Below are positions 26,201 to 34,900 of a stretch of 64,000 bases of DNA, piece after piece (within the stretch, counting starts at the first letter, position 1; each line of letters starts with the position of its first letter). Below the pieces are notes generated by a model. That model was not told where the DNA came from, made no database searches, and saw only the letters and a list, made by a program, of their open reading frames with translations. The stretch is from Sipunculus nudus (taxonomy: Eukaryota; Annelida; Sipuncula; Golfingiida; Sipunculidae): assembly GCA_026874595.1 (NCBI GenBank), contig CM049309.1:12262576-12326575 (forward strand), given 5' to 3'. The translations under genes and the position numbers were made by a program.

Positions 26201-28200
26201 TCGGACGTTTTTTTCAGAAACCAGTGCGGGCGGGCAATATTTTATTTTACCTTTTTTTTGTTTGTTTCGATAAAAATGTCATATGATCAGGGAAAAGCAT
26301 GAAAATAACAGAACTGTTTTGCTAAACAGGCAAAAACAATACATTACAATGGAAATCTTATCAAAATTGTATTATTTTATCTTCTTAAATCTTTGTAAAT
26401 CAAAATAAAAATGTTTGATCTAGGGGGTTAAAGTTGATGTGGGCAGTGCCTGAGAACCATACCTTAAATTTTTTTGGCCAAAAAGATCATTTTTAACAAG
26501 AGTTTTAAATTGCTATTTACCCATAGGCATACTGGAAAACACAGGATCAATTTCTTTCACTTGATCAAGTTTAAGGCTGAGATAAGATGCAAGGTCTTTA
26601 AGCCACACTGACGGATTTCCAGGGAAGGCTGCTTGGTCCTTCAGTAAAATAGTCTCCAGTTCATTTATGTCCACCTATAAAAGACAAAATGACCAGTAAA
26701 TGCCTGGATATATTATACCTGTACTATCAAGAAATACTCCACACAAAACAGTGAATGAAATATACATTTACCAGAAATTTTTCTGCAGATTAATGTGTCC
26801 ATTTTGGTTTTACCAGGCAATAAATGAACCAAGTCATTATTTTAGTTAATACTTCTGTTGCAATGCAAATAATAAAATTTAATGAAAAACAAAAATTTTC
26901 AATATATATTTGCCCTGACAAGCATACATAATTTCAGCATTTATTGCTGCACCTCACTCATAAAATAAACTTACATTGATCCAAACCAGGTGTGAAATAT
27001 ATTTGTTTTCTTTCTGACAATACTTCCCATGAGCAAAAAGACTGCACATTTATAATCAGCATAGGGAAAAATTTCTTTACATATTGGCTGAATAACTTTA
27101 CAAACAAGCAAGTCTTCCACAGAATGTGTGATTAATAGCTGAGTCATGCAAGACACAGGAAATGAAGGTGGTCACCACAGCAATGGGATTTACACTATGT
27201 AATTTGAACATTATACTTCTTTAGTGTTTATGTCTCACTCATTCCCTAATGTTAATATAACAAATTGTGTACAGAAATAAATTTGATGTCATATAGTGAA
27301 CTGCCACAGCAGATCAGTTTTTATGACACTTAATTTACTAAAGAGCTAACTTTACCTGTGACAAAGCCTCTTTAAGTGACATGGACACTTGCTCTTTCTT
27401 GGACTTGTCTGGTTTCTTCCTCGGTTGATTTGGTTTTTTATGGACATCATTACCAGGAGCTTTCCCGTGTTCTTTTCCAGACTGACGTTGTGCCTCCTTC
27501 TGCTCCTTGGCAATAAATGCATCATAGATGGTTGCCGATTCTTTCACAGGTGCTGCAAATAATGTATATACACAGCTGTATGCAAAAAAAAAAAAAAATT
27601 GTTCAATCATATATTAGACTGATAATTCATATACACATCGCTTATAGTTATATAAAATCTAATTTTTTTTTATATAATATGACTCAAGGTAAAAGATATA
27701 CTTGTAAAACCAGTTTTATCCAAATCACTTAATTACACTTATTCAATTTATTAATAATGAATAATATTATTATAATATAGGTTTTATTATTTATCAACAC
27801 CATAATTTTTCACATATTTACACCATTTTTATGTAGGAATCAAATACATGCCTAAATAATTTGAATTTTTATTCGAAAGCTTAGATTAAACAGCAATTTT
27901 ATTTGGTGTGATGTCATACAATATGATCAATATTTTATAAGCTGTCTGGAGTATGGTGAAATAATGTTGCACAACTAGCACTGTTCAGTGTCACTGTCAG
28001 TGATGTTGTTGACCACTGGGACACATGTCAACGTGTTCAGAACTCAGAGCTTGCATCATTAACTGACGCCACTTACGAACTGGATCTATCCTGGGCATAT
28101 TCTCTTGTAGAGCAGCCATTTGAGCTTTCGTGGACGGCTGTTTTGCCGGTCTTCTCTTGTTTTGTTTTGCAACATATTCCCACTTGCCGGTTGATGCCAT
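5284..28200 (-). CDS. TMEM214: Transmembrane protein 214, complete in 15 coding exons
   Basis: TMEM214 is an ER membrane protein; the human protein is reported to anchor procaspase-4 during ER-stress apoptosis. Fifteen exons join in phase to 638 residues plus stop (human: about 690). The start ATG (28198-28200) opens with MASTGKWEYV, like the family N-terminus. A lysine-rich charged region follows (about residues 60-105). The family signature GNPSVWLKDLASYL lies at about 126-139, then a helical-repeat-like domain with conserved pieces such as LFPCLSVLWAVGQCG, FFPVMDQVF, HFFPSFLTRLT and VWRQMYTKHM. Hydrophobic segments at about 470-489 and 594-617 fit membrane spans near the C-terminus. Introns carry several transposons, including a sense-oriented Ty3-type element in intron 10. 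RMC1 is the divergent neighbour. The assignment rests on remembered family sequence; the in-phase junctions make it very secure. Confidence 0.96.
6685..7566. mobile_element. pogo/Tc1-like non-autonomous element 1
   Basis: An 882-bp unit has terminal inverted repeats CAGTAGAACGCCTG at the left (6685) and CAGGCGTTCTACTG at the right (ending 7566), each flanked by TA (6683-6684 and 7567-7568), the Tc1/mariner/pogo target site. Subterminal blocks with CGTATTAC/ACGGTCAC-like words and GACCGTTA repeat inside both ends. There is no transposase frame. It lies in TMEM214 intron 13. Confidence 0.75.
7610..8613 (+). repeat. Dispersed-repeat-like sequence with 3' hairpin
   Basis: The stretch has repeated AGGTCA/TGACCT words (7640-7930), a short CAGA microsatellite (about 8543-8561), and a 3' hairpin GTCCC...GGGAC (8582-8608) followed by AACAA. 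That ending resembles the 3' ends of the other Helentron-like repeats here. The 5' boundary is not visible, and I see no second copy in the window, so this is a tentative call. It lies in TMEM214 intron 13. Confidence 0.3.
10157..11431. mobile_element. pogo/Tc1-like non-autonomous element 2
   Basis: This 1275-bp unit begins CAGTGAAACCCCTCTGGGGC and ends GCCCGGGGTTTCACTG, with TA on both outer sides (10155-10156, 11432-11433). Several internal modules repeat the terminal words: TGTCCGCCCCAGAGGG (10220-10235), TGTCCGTCCCGGAGGGG (near 11321-11337) and TGTCCGCCCAGAG (near 11392-11404), as if terminal segments had been duplicated inward. Two copies of AGGTCATGACCCGTGAC lie inside (10729 and 10882). 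There is no transposase frame. It lies in TMEM214 intron 11. Confidence 0.7.
12365..13035 (+). repeat. Tandem pair of about 331-bp units with GGTGGCGCCACC
   Basis: Two units repeat the blocks CCCCAATTTCAATATA, CATCCCCTAACCCATGT, ATGCATAATATGAAAGAAAT and TTTTTGACTTATAATGCTCA. Each carries one palindrome, at 12532-12543 and 12863-12874, 331 bp apart. A third, more diverged partial unit follows (GGTCATGACCTCATTTTAAA, then TGTCCTCTCACCCATATCTA, 13025 on). Only the palindrome is shared with family A. Confidence 0.8.
13177..13511 (-). repeat. 3' LTR of the Ty3-type element
   Basis: A 335-bp LTR in TGT...ACA form. It matches the other LTR at all sites I compared except one (T at 13258 against A at 18907). 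Read on the plus strand it contains an 80-codon open stretch that is a by-product of base composition, not a gene. Confidence 0.95.
13512..13525 (-). other. Polypurine tract
   Basis: On the minus strand AAGGGGGGAGCAG lies immediately before the 3' LTR, the expected place and composition for the plus-strand primer of reverse transcription. Confidence 0.8.
13526..13963 (-). other. Untranslated stretch between pol and 3' LTR
   Basis: About 440 bp of AT-rich sequence between the pol stop codon and the polypurine tract. There is no open frame of note and no env. Confidence 0.6.
13964..17155 (-). CDS. pol: pol: reverse transcriptase, RNase H, integrase
   Basis: An open frame of 1063 residues with no internal stop. 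The reverse transcriptase has DYRRLND (about 189-195), LDLQSGYW (223-230) and the catalytic YLDD (287-290). RNase H has LDTDASKCG (433-441), RRELLALVE (475-483) and TDHSSLQWL (501-509). The integrase zinc-binding region has His at about 739 and 746 and CETC (776-779). The DDE core has Asp 808, Asp 868 and Glu 904, the last pair 35 residues apart. A GPY module (1045-1047) lies near the C-terminus. All expected catalytic residues are present, so the enzyme set could be active. The frame overlaps the protease frame by a few codons and is shifted by -1 from it. A hydrophobic stretch at about 592-608, between RNase H and integrase, is unusual. Confidence 0.95.
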   Translation of the reverse strand: MFIEPCPRFQEKCNLLLAKAVVDSGNKVIPLRVMNLTNEPKTIYTNTFAAFCEPVTSLTNTSDSQTTKIESNHSSVPGHLEELIAETGQCLSSDQKDKVTQLILQYRDVFAASSEELGQTNLTKHKINTGSAPSIRQPARRLPLHKREQATNELDKMLKKGIVEPSRSPWASPIVLVTKRDGSVRFCVDYRRLNDVTMKDAYPLPRIDMSLDALSGSKWFSTLDLQSGYWQVEMDENDREKTAFTIGDGGLYQFTVMPFGLTNAPATFERLMERVLAGLSWNVCLVYLDDIIVHAETFTDAIARLELVFKRLHVAGLKLSPKKCKLFRRGVSFLGHVVGEEGLETDPNKITAVRDWPVPSNVTQLHSFLGLCSYYRRFVQNFATIAAPLHRLSERGCKYKWSNECQEAFDKLKSILTKAPILAYPVLGKQFILDTDASKCGIGAVLSQIQNGEERVVSYYSRTLTKAEHNYCVTRRELLALVEAVRHHHHYLYGHKFHIRTDHSSLQWLMRFKQPEGQLARWLEILGTYDFEVTYRPGIRHNNADSLSRRPCATDLCVHCERAETKEEKGNGEPVRQARVVQKPTSSTCKYAIFTNILQFFILTWLCMKSSLSQLVTTCKISDNRENKCAALTRSQNRDHCHVEPWVQTWTNIELRDAQLNDRELCEVIAWKEANTERPAWSEVSSAGPKLKSYWSQWELLVIRDGVLYRQWESVSGESFTYKLVVPIDLRPTVLKQLHNSITGGHLGVNKTLAKIRDRYHWVGLRTDVEKWCRQCETCAKRKKATRSGKAPMQTYNVGAPMERTAIDILGPLPESAQGNRFILVVSDYFTKWTEAFPLKNQEASTVADVLVKQYFSRFGLPSQLHSDQGRNFEAKLFKEMCQLLDIDKTRTTALHPQSDGMVERFNRTLEDMLSKYVNQNQRDWDEHLSLLMMADRSSVHETTGHTPCQLMLGRNPKLPIDVVMGSPVEPTVNDVSEYVYSLQQGMSKIHEFARQNIKSMSDKQKKNYDHRAASVCYKTGDAVWLYDPQRKKGLTPKLQFLWDGPYVVINRLSDVVYRIKKN
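17146..17733 (-). CDS. Aspartic protease of the Ty3-type element
   Basis: A 195-codon open frame with the retropepsin active-site motif LIDTGA (catalytic Asp about residue 49, Gly 51) followed by hydrophobic NISII, then a downstream hydrophobic ILGLDF, as in retroviral-type proteases. It processes the Gag and Pol precursors. The frame opens without a proper ATG near the gag end, overlaps gag by about 20 nt and is in the -1 frame to it, so it is probably reached by ribosomal frameshifting from gag rather than by its own start. It ends just after the pol frame opens. Confidence 0.88.
   Translation of the reverse strand: MAGQEAINSVLPKFRPTAPHAKTSTLDSIGDGLFISGNIEEIPVSFLIDTGANISIIRSDVYQNISEQTRPELTAVNSHLISATGQTSPFLGHGCFNFSMGKQTLKQRFWVADIQNEVILGLDFLSQPFCDLSVRENQLLVNGEILPLSRTASNAPAVCRVSVAETTVIPPNSEVILPGKITDGKETNWVQTTCL
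17712..18790 (-). CDS. gag: gag with C-terminal zinc knuckle; frame break near the 5' end
   Basis: The nucleocapsid end is clear: a CCHC zinc knuckle CWECGVVGHIRRNC sits about 30 residues before the stop and binds the element RNA. Upstream, a 327-codon frame (17712-18695) shows a retrotransposon Gag domain with YDGSSPWEDYETQF and a typical alpha-helical capsid body. That frame has a stop just before 18695 and no good ATG. A separate 48-codon frame starts with ATG at 18788-18790 right after the primer site and overlaps it, in another frame, to 18644. The simplest reading is one gag interrupted by a single-base indel around 18650-18700. I leave the break as it is. Confidence 0.85.
18807..18825 (-). 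other. Primer-binding site, tRNA-Leu type
   Basis: Four bases inside the 5' LTR, the minus strand reads TGGCAGCGGTGGGAT (18821 down to 18807). It is complementary to the acceptor/T-arm end of tRNA-Leu (AAG/UAG type, ...CCCACCGCTGCCA) as I remember it, leaving the added CCA unpaired. Confidence 0.6.
18826..19160 (-). repeat. 5' LTR of the Ty3-type element
   Basis: A 335-bp LTR in TGT...ACA form, same length as the 3' LTR. On the minus strand it should hold the element promoter and RNA start; no convincing TATA box stands out in a sequence this AT-rich. Confidence 0.95.
19909..20336. mobile_element. TA-flanked MITE with CTGTGGTTG ends
   Basis: A 428-bp unit with terminal inverted repeats CTGTGGTTGGCTTCATATTC at the left, while the right end read on the minus strand begins CTGTGGTTGCCTTTTTGTTC. 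TA dinucleotides lie outside both ends. TTCGCGA words and GAGGGTTTCATTTTCGCGAT are repeated inside. It is a non-autonomous DNA transposon, probably Tc1/mariner-related from the TA target. It lies in TMEM214 intron 8. Confidence 0.65.
26189..26465. mobile_element. Small MITE, AGGTATGRTTCTC ends, copy 1
   Basis: A unit of about 277 bp begins AGGTATGATTCTCGGAC and ends GTGCCTGAGAACCATACCT, an imperfect terminal inverted repeat. The interior shares TTTTATCAAAA, GGGAAAAGCATGA and GCCCGCC-type blocks with 53097-53412 in the opposite orientation. It has no coding capacity and no certain target duplication. It lies in TMEM214 intron 3. Confidence 0.55.
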
Positions 28201-29469
28201 GTTTAGATATGGACGGCCGGAAACGGAACTGCCACGCGTTTTTCATTCATTTGCAAGAATCAGCATTCGCACATTTTACTTATTCTCTCTCTCGGTCCAA
28301 TCTAATATTAGTTTTTCCGGCACCCGCCAGATGCCGCTATCTCTTAGTTCTCCCGCGAGAAAAAAATGAAGATTTCAGGGATGAACTGTAAATTTGAGTT
28401 AATGTTTATTTTTCATACTTTGTTTGCAATGTGTTTAGAGGAAAGTTGTGTAAGAAACAATAAATGTATATATGTTTTTGTGTGCAAGAACCGGGTAACG
28501 GACCTAACGGTTCAGATGGAAAAACGCACGTGCTTGATAATGTGGACGTAGTTCGGCGTACCGCCACGCGCCACGTGTGGAATTGACGGACTCCCCCCGC
28601 GGACGACATGCGGCAGGCCAACAGGTACTGGTCAGTTCACAAGATTAAATAAACTTAGAACTGCACACAATGTCATGCAACGTTAACATATCTGACCAAC
28701 TGGTAACACATTTCCCTTTAATATCCATGCCGGCATTTTTTTCAGAAGTAAAGTGTTAATTCTTTTGATAATAATTTTAAGGGCATAATTTTACAGATTT
28801 CTTATAATTTCACATAGTTTATTAATGTTATGTTTATTTACTTAATAACTGCAATGTGTGTACAAATCTTGTCACAGGGGTGACATATTAAAATTGGTGA
28901 AAAACTGTATAGACCTAGCTATAGGCTATATAATTAAGCCAAATGTTTCATGGGATTTCGTTCATAAATGAGTGATTTATTTTGTGAACAAACACACAGA
29001 CACACAAACACACACGATCGGTACGTAAGCTAATGAACGCGGAGGCAACTATACACATCATAGGCGTGGGAACGTCGTTTTAGTGGGGGGGGGGGGGGGG
29101 GGGGTATATATCACATCGGCTGAAAGACCATGGTTTATCGGAAGGTTGGAGGGTGTGGGAGGGGGTAGTGCGGAAACTTAAATATGTTTGAAACTGTAAA
29201 ATGGTTCATTTCATGCAATCATCTTCTAAAACCAAAGATCAAATGTCTGTCAACAGTTATATATATAAGGCCAACAAATATTGGGGGGGGGGGGGGCTAT
29301 AGGCCTATTATTGCCCCAAACACAAAAGCAATTTCGGACACCTGATATCATTTGCCGTGTGTAAATCTTTAAAATAAGGGATCTTCAAAGAGGTTATCCC
29401 TCATAGCACGTGTATACGTAGATTATAGGTAAAACTGCATTTATAAACAAGAATATGTTTCCAGTGCTA

Positions 29470-29470
<1 letters not shown>

Positions 29471-29524
<54 letters not shown>
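29471..29524. repeat. (TA)n microsatellite
   Basis: About 26 uninterrupted TA dinucleotides in the intergenic region. Confidence 0.95.
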
Positions 29525-29530
<6 letters not shown>

Positions 29531-30952
29531 ATATAACCATAAATATTAATATTAACATTTATAATTTAATTCTGAAGGCTCTTTTTTGTTTGCGTTGCCG
29601 CTAGCCGTGACAACCCGACTCAGTAGGCAATCGGATAATTGGGCTGGTAAGCCTACTCGAGTCGTGAAACTAGTAATATAGAGGAATGTATCGCAGTGGT
29701 CTTGCATCTGGTTGCATTCATATTGTGGCAAACGGCCCATAATCTCAATATTATGCTTAGAATGATGAATAAACACAATAATATATATGTGAGCTCGCAA
29801 CCCAAACTGAAACACCGTCTCCATGGACACGGGTCATTTCCTGTGTCGCCTGCAAGTTGCATGCGTCCTGTAACCCATGCGAGCCATGCTTGTGTTCATG
29901 CGGTCATAAATTCAACAAACATGCCGAAGGGTTTACCAATGTGCTGGGTTAAACAGGAACTTTTCTCTCTCAAAATTGGTATTATTAGAAAGTACACAAA
30001 AAATGCTAACGAATGGTCTGGTTAATGTTGATTGACAGTGTACCTGTAGCCCATGAAGCGTTGTCAGAAATGACGAAAATATTTGCATCTTCATAAGGCC
30101 TTATAATGCGATCCTCAGACGTAGATGTCATGACACTCTGGCGCCAGTAATCTGGTCGTAATGCCAGAGGGTCGATATGACGCTACGTTGCCACAGGCTC
30201 TTCGAATCAGTATACCTGAAAATTAACTGCATTGGGAATATGCAGGTGAGATTTCTTTATCTTTTATGAGCAAATGATCACATACACGGATAGAAATTAC
30301 GCTGCATTCGTCAAAGAATTAGATCGTTTCGCCATGAAACTCAAATATTATCATTATGAACAGTATGAAGTTGTAGGATCCCCCCCCCCCCCAGATAAAG
30401 AAAACAACACGGGAATGTCAGTTTAAAATCACCAAATACATGGCCGAAAGGTCTGGCCGAAACATAAACACTGCCAGGCTAATAGTAAAACGTAATAAAC
30501 AGGGAGCTACAGAACGGTCGCGGCAAGGTACTGAATTACGCCTTATGTCGATTAACATTTAGCCCTTTTACACGTTAAATAACTTAACGAAGTGCCGCCA
30601 GGCGTGGGCCACTACGCCTTGACCATTCAAGCAACAGCGGGAGAGTGGGGTGGCCTGTCTACAGATTCCCGGCTGTATAGTCCAGCCTACGTTACGATAG
30701 GGGTGGCCTATTAATGGGTCAGTCCAAATATAGATCGGGGGTAGTTTGTCCTGTACTATGAATGAGACGACTCAGTCATGCACGCTACATAAGGGAAAGT
30801 ATCTGCAGCACGACTCCCAACCAGGGTCGCGCATAATGAAAGGAAAAACCAAAAAAATACTTAACCTTTCAGACTGGATCATTTACTGCGATGAAAAGAA
30901 CAAATGGTATATATGCCATTTTGGTGGCTAAATAACATCTTCATTTAACGCA

Positions 30953-30954
<2 letters not shown>

Positions 30955-31024
<70 letters not shown>
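30955..31024. repeat. (TA)n microsatellite
   Basis: About 34 TA dinucleotides, the longest such run in the window, in the intergenic region. Confidence 0.95.
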
Positions 31025-31028
<4 letters not shown>

Positions 31029-33219
31029 GATAATGATCCAGAATACCAGACATGTCTATCGTATTATCTTGTCACTTATAGTGCTAACTCCCCATACATG
31101 GGTCCTCCGTTTGTGTATATGATGGAGGATTCAAGGGAGTTTCGAAGTACACTCAAGTAGTGTATTTTATGATATTTTAAAAGCCATATTTAATTTTTTT
31201 GTGAATAATGTACACCAGATACTTAAAACTTGTTTTCGGTCATTCCGCTCCTTGTTTGAGCGGGCGCCTGCAAATACACATGATTACTGGTTTGCAAATA
31301 CATTACTTGGTCACTCGTCCACGTTGTCTGGATGTAACTTGTGTAAGGAATGTGAACTCGTGACCACGACAAGGGGGTAGTAGGCCTGATGTCTTACAAA
31401 GTAACTTTAAATGAACCAAGCACCTGTGGCGTATTCAGGAAATTTGATTCAAGTGGTGACACCTGTTAGCGTTACACGCTCTTATGCATATTCACGATAC
31501 GGCTAACTCTCCTCCACAAATTTGCTTCTCAAGGCCAAGGTTGTAATTTACCTCAAACTTCCTAACAATATGTTGATATTACTTGCTTCCTTAGTATTGT
31601 AGATAGGGTACTCCAGTTAAATGAATTGTCTCTTAGGAAAAGGCTTTTGATTATGAATTTAAAATCATCAATATAATAAATACGGAGTTGGGTTTTTCTA
31701 GACCACGGTTTACCTGCTTCCGTTCTGATTTGACTCTCAAAATTCGGCAGACGTATCGGTTGTGTGCTCTTCTAGAACAAGTTTGTTTTATTTTACGGAA
31801 TTATGCCCTATTAAGCTGAATAATTAATAATTTTAATTTTGTCCCATTAAGTGCCCCTATTTCTTTTGTGCGCAAGGTCCTCCACGCCTGTGACGCTTTT
31901 TCAGGAGGCGCCTCAGGGATTTTCACTGGCCTGTTAAGACCGTGGCCAGAGCGCATGTCCTACCCGAAAGACATTTCCGAGCAATACGCGGTCACGCGGG
32001 TCCACTATAATCCCCATTGATCCCCCATATCCATTGTAATGCCTCCAAAGGAATTTTCACTCTCTAAAGGAAGTCAAGGTTTTTAATCCAAAGACAACAT
32101 GACTCCGCTTCAAATGCGAGGGCTTTTCAGTTTGGTTATCACAGGGCACTGTGACCACCGTTTGACAATTTTTTATGGGTTACAGGTATGATGATTTTAT
32201 ACATTCAAAAATATCTTTCCATGATAACCATGGTATCAAAAGTTCGGCCAAGTCATGTATTTTATGAATTTTTTTTTCAAAAAAGAAGCCAAACAATTTA
32301 ATTATCATTCGGGTTGGGTGTAGGTTTGGTCTGGGGGTTCACATATATTTGATAAGATCCGTTGTCTGTAGGGACGGTGAAACATGAAAAAAATATCATT
32401 ATTGTTTGGATAATTTATTGTACATTAATATGGGATATCATGTTTAGATATTAGCGTGAGATCGATCGTTGGTTAAAGAACACACGTGCCTCATTTGATG
32501 TTAATTTTAAAGCAGTTTAGTGGTTAGAGAGCTCACGTCTCGTTTGATGTTAAAGGGGTCCAATCACCTAAAAAGCATGTTGAACTAACAAGAAAAATAG
32601 CTTTTTTTCGCTTTAAAGTGAATTGGTACCTGCCAAACTATTGCCCTGAAACCGTTTGCTTACTCCTGTAAACAAATGTTAAAAACAATGGACCGGGCGC
32701 CATCACAGGTGTAAACATAAACACCGCACGTGCATGGCCGGGCTACAACACGTGTCGATCTGGAGATGCCCTGTCTGACTTGGCCAAAAAAAAATGTAAT
32801 ACATGTTCCTACTTAGTGAAACAACGCATGTTGCAGCTCATAATCAGACGGGATTGTTTTAGTAAACAAACACATGTGGACTGTGTTAACCAACACGCAG
32901 AGCCATAACAAGGTGCTAAACCGCCGTATGCGAGGTACAGAGACTGTGTGCTGGGATGTTTTCGCTGGTAAACTTGTATAAAGCAGAACTGCACTGGTAG
33001 TGTGGAAGAGTAGTTATAATAATGCTCCTGATTATGTCCCTTTAATCTCAGCGCTGTTTTAATTCCGTTCGATCCGTCCTGTTAGGCGGTCTCTATAGTA
33101 ACAAGTGTTTGTTGTTGATTTCAAAGGAATAGCACCTATTTAGGTTAAGTTTTGGAGGCGTACCCTAATATTAGCATTCATGCAGTAATGGTGATTGACC
33201 AGAAGACGAACAGGAGTTA

Positions 33220-33243
33220 TGACGTCAGCAAGCATTTATAAGT
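33220..33243 (+). promoter_or_regulatory. Perfect CRE next to a TATA-like box
   Basis: TGACGTCA (33220-33227) is followed after 8 bp by TTTATAAGT. A second TATA-like word, TATATAAA, lies at about 33370. CREs directly upstream of TATA boxes occur in real promoters, but no transcript or exon can be tied to this one. It lies 1.7 kb upstream of the RMC1 start and just before a repeat fragment. Chance occurrence is plausible. Confidence 0.2.
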
Positions 33244-33494
33244 CGTGAGGCGCACGATATATGCCCGTCCAGCGTTCAGGATTGTATAACCTGGGATATA
33301 TACAGCAGTCCCGGGGCAGGTCTGCATGTGTCACAGTGGAACCAGCTGAGATGTGATGTCTACAAGTGTATATAAAGAATAGTCTGTGTGGTGCATGAAC
33401 TGTGTCAAACGTGAATACTCCAGCGAGAGATTGTGGAATACAAAAGCTACGTGTGATGTGACTAGAAACAGAGTGAACAGGAACTTTGCCGTTT

Positions 33495-34299
33495 ACCGAG
33501 ATATGAGCTTGGATATCTGCAGCGTTAACAATAATGTAGGTGGCGCCACCTGTAAAAAAAATCAAGAAAGCTGTCCAAGTTGTATACATATATGCATGAT
33601 TTTAGGCAGATAAGTCAAACCACTACTTGTATATGAGTGATTTAATCCCACAGCAGACAAACAAAAGGACACTGTGCAAAAATGGTGGCAGGTGGCTTTA
33701 GTGTATGTTATAAAGCTATATGAGATATATATATATATACCTATGCAAGATTTTGGCCCAATCGGTCAAAGGGTTCCCGAGATATGAGCTTGGATGTCTG
33801 CGGCGTAAACTTGAATGAAAGAGGCGCCTTCTGTCACAAAATCAAGAAAGCTGTCCAGGATGTATAAACATGCAAAATTTCAGGTGGCTAGGTCTAACCA
33901 ACGCAGAGATATGAGTGATTTTATCCCAAGGCAGATGAACAGATGGACGCTGTGCAAAAATGGTTGCAGGTGGCGCCACCATTTTAGTGTATGTTATATA
34001 GCTTTCCAAGGGCTACATTTGTACAATTTTTTTTGCCTGATCGGTCAAACGGTTCCGGAGATATGTGGGTTTATGTGTGGACAAAAACGCACAAATGGAC
34101 GCTAGGCAGAGGGAAAGGGTCAGAGGTCAACAAAAAATGAGGGCGCAGCAGTACACATGTGACCCGATCATAATTCCGAATTTCAAAAATTCCGCCCAGA
34201 GGTTACCGAGGAGTTCTCCGGAAACGAACGCGGCGGCGGCGGCGGCGTCCGACTGAAAACGTATAGTATATGCAAATCTCTGTTTTGGCGGATACAATT
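33495..34299 (+). mobile_element. Helentron-like family A, 5'-truncated copy
   Basis: It shares the family A unit sequence (GAGATATGAGCTTGGAT, GGACGCTGTGCAAAAATGG and others) and the whole 3' tail: the GCGGCGGCGGCGGC stretch, the diverged terminal hairpin (34266-34295) with GTTTTGGCGGATAC, then AATT. The 5' terminus with AACTAGA and the first hairpin is missing. About two units are left, with intact palindromes at 33539-33550 and 33969-33980 and two decayed sites between them. It lies 0.6 kb upstream of RMC1. Confidence 0.75.
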
Positions 34300-34900
34300 A
34301 TATAATATTGCTTATGAAAAATTAATATAACAAAGTGAAAAAAAACCACCTTGTTTAAAAGGTGTGATCAATTTAATTCGTTTAAATAACAAAATAGAAA
34401 GAAATATTGCAATAACCAGAGATTAATGAGCAAAACACAATGTTGTGGAATAGATATGCATGCATGCTGCTAAAAAATGATGATTACATATTTGTAAGAT
34501 GTAGTTGTACGTTTGCATATATGTGTAGATTTTTGGATTTGTTGAACATGTCTATGTTTTGTTCTGTTATTTTGTGTTTGTTATGTGATATGGTACTTGT
34601 TTGTACTTTACTTTTCATTTTAATCGAATAAAAGCTTAAATCAAGAGTAAAAAAGTTTACTTTTATCGTGCATATAGAATAGTGAGTAGCATCATATGAT
34701 TATTATATATATTACACGTGTAAACATGTTTGCATGCATTCATATTCTGAAAATACACATATGATTTATGTTTATGAACTTATGTTTCTTATGAATTCTG
34801 TTTGCTGGTGTGCAATATGCCATGTGGCTTCGAAATAAGACTTGGCGTCCGCCATCCAACCTCCGACATCCGGCTTTCAGTTGATACTGATTTGTCAACC
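34300..34900 (+). other. Proximal upstream region of RMC1
   Basis: About 600 bp of AT-rich sequence. CGGCTTTCAG at about 34871-34880 could be an acceptor for a spliced 5' UTR. An in-frame ATG at 34817 precedes the chosen start by 28 codons without a stop between, but those codons do not look conserved. Confidence 0.35.

Larger units (their letters stand above)
5284..28200 (-). other. TMEM214: Exon map of TMEM214
   Basis: Coding exons in transcript order (plus-strand coordinates): 1 28077-28200; 2 27356-27552; 3 26521-26674; 4 24864-24995; 5 24166-24248; 6 23281-23386; 7 22398-22479; 8 21277-21418; 9 19734-19835; 10 19339-19430; 11 11830-11995; 12 9372-9492; 13 8894-8990; 14 6065-6233; 15 5284-5433. 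All donors are GT and all acceptors AG. Lengths sum to 1917 nt. Intron 10 (11996-19338) is 7.3 kb, mostly because of nested transposons; intron 13 (6234-8893) and intron 11 (9493-11829) each contain a pogo-like element. The rest of the intron sequence is AT-rich with nothing else I can name. Confidence 0.93.
28201..33490. other. Intergenic region between TMEM214 and RMC1, left part
   Basis: This is the shared upstream region of the two divergent genes. Close to TMEM214 the sequence is more GC-rich with CpGs (28201-28350 and 28490-28620). Two CACGTG E-boxes lie at 28527-28532 and 28572-28577. The rest holds homopolymer runs (20 G at 29085-29104, 14 G at 29283-29296, about 13 C near 30380), two long (TA)n tracts, and single-copy-looking sequence without a gene. 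I found no convincing exon here. Confidence 0.5.

Noticed and set aside
30590-30690. GC-rich stretch examined as a tRNA or small RNA gene
   Set aside because: No cloverleaf with A and B boxes in order could be drawn.
33220-33243. CRE plus TATA as a confirmed promoter
   Set aside because: A perfect 8-bp palindrome is expected about once in 64 kb by chance, TATA-like words are common here, and no exon can be linked; kept only as a low-confidence site.
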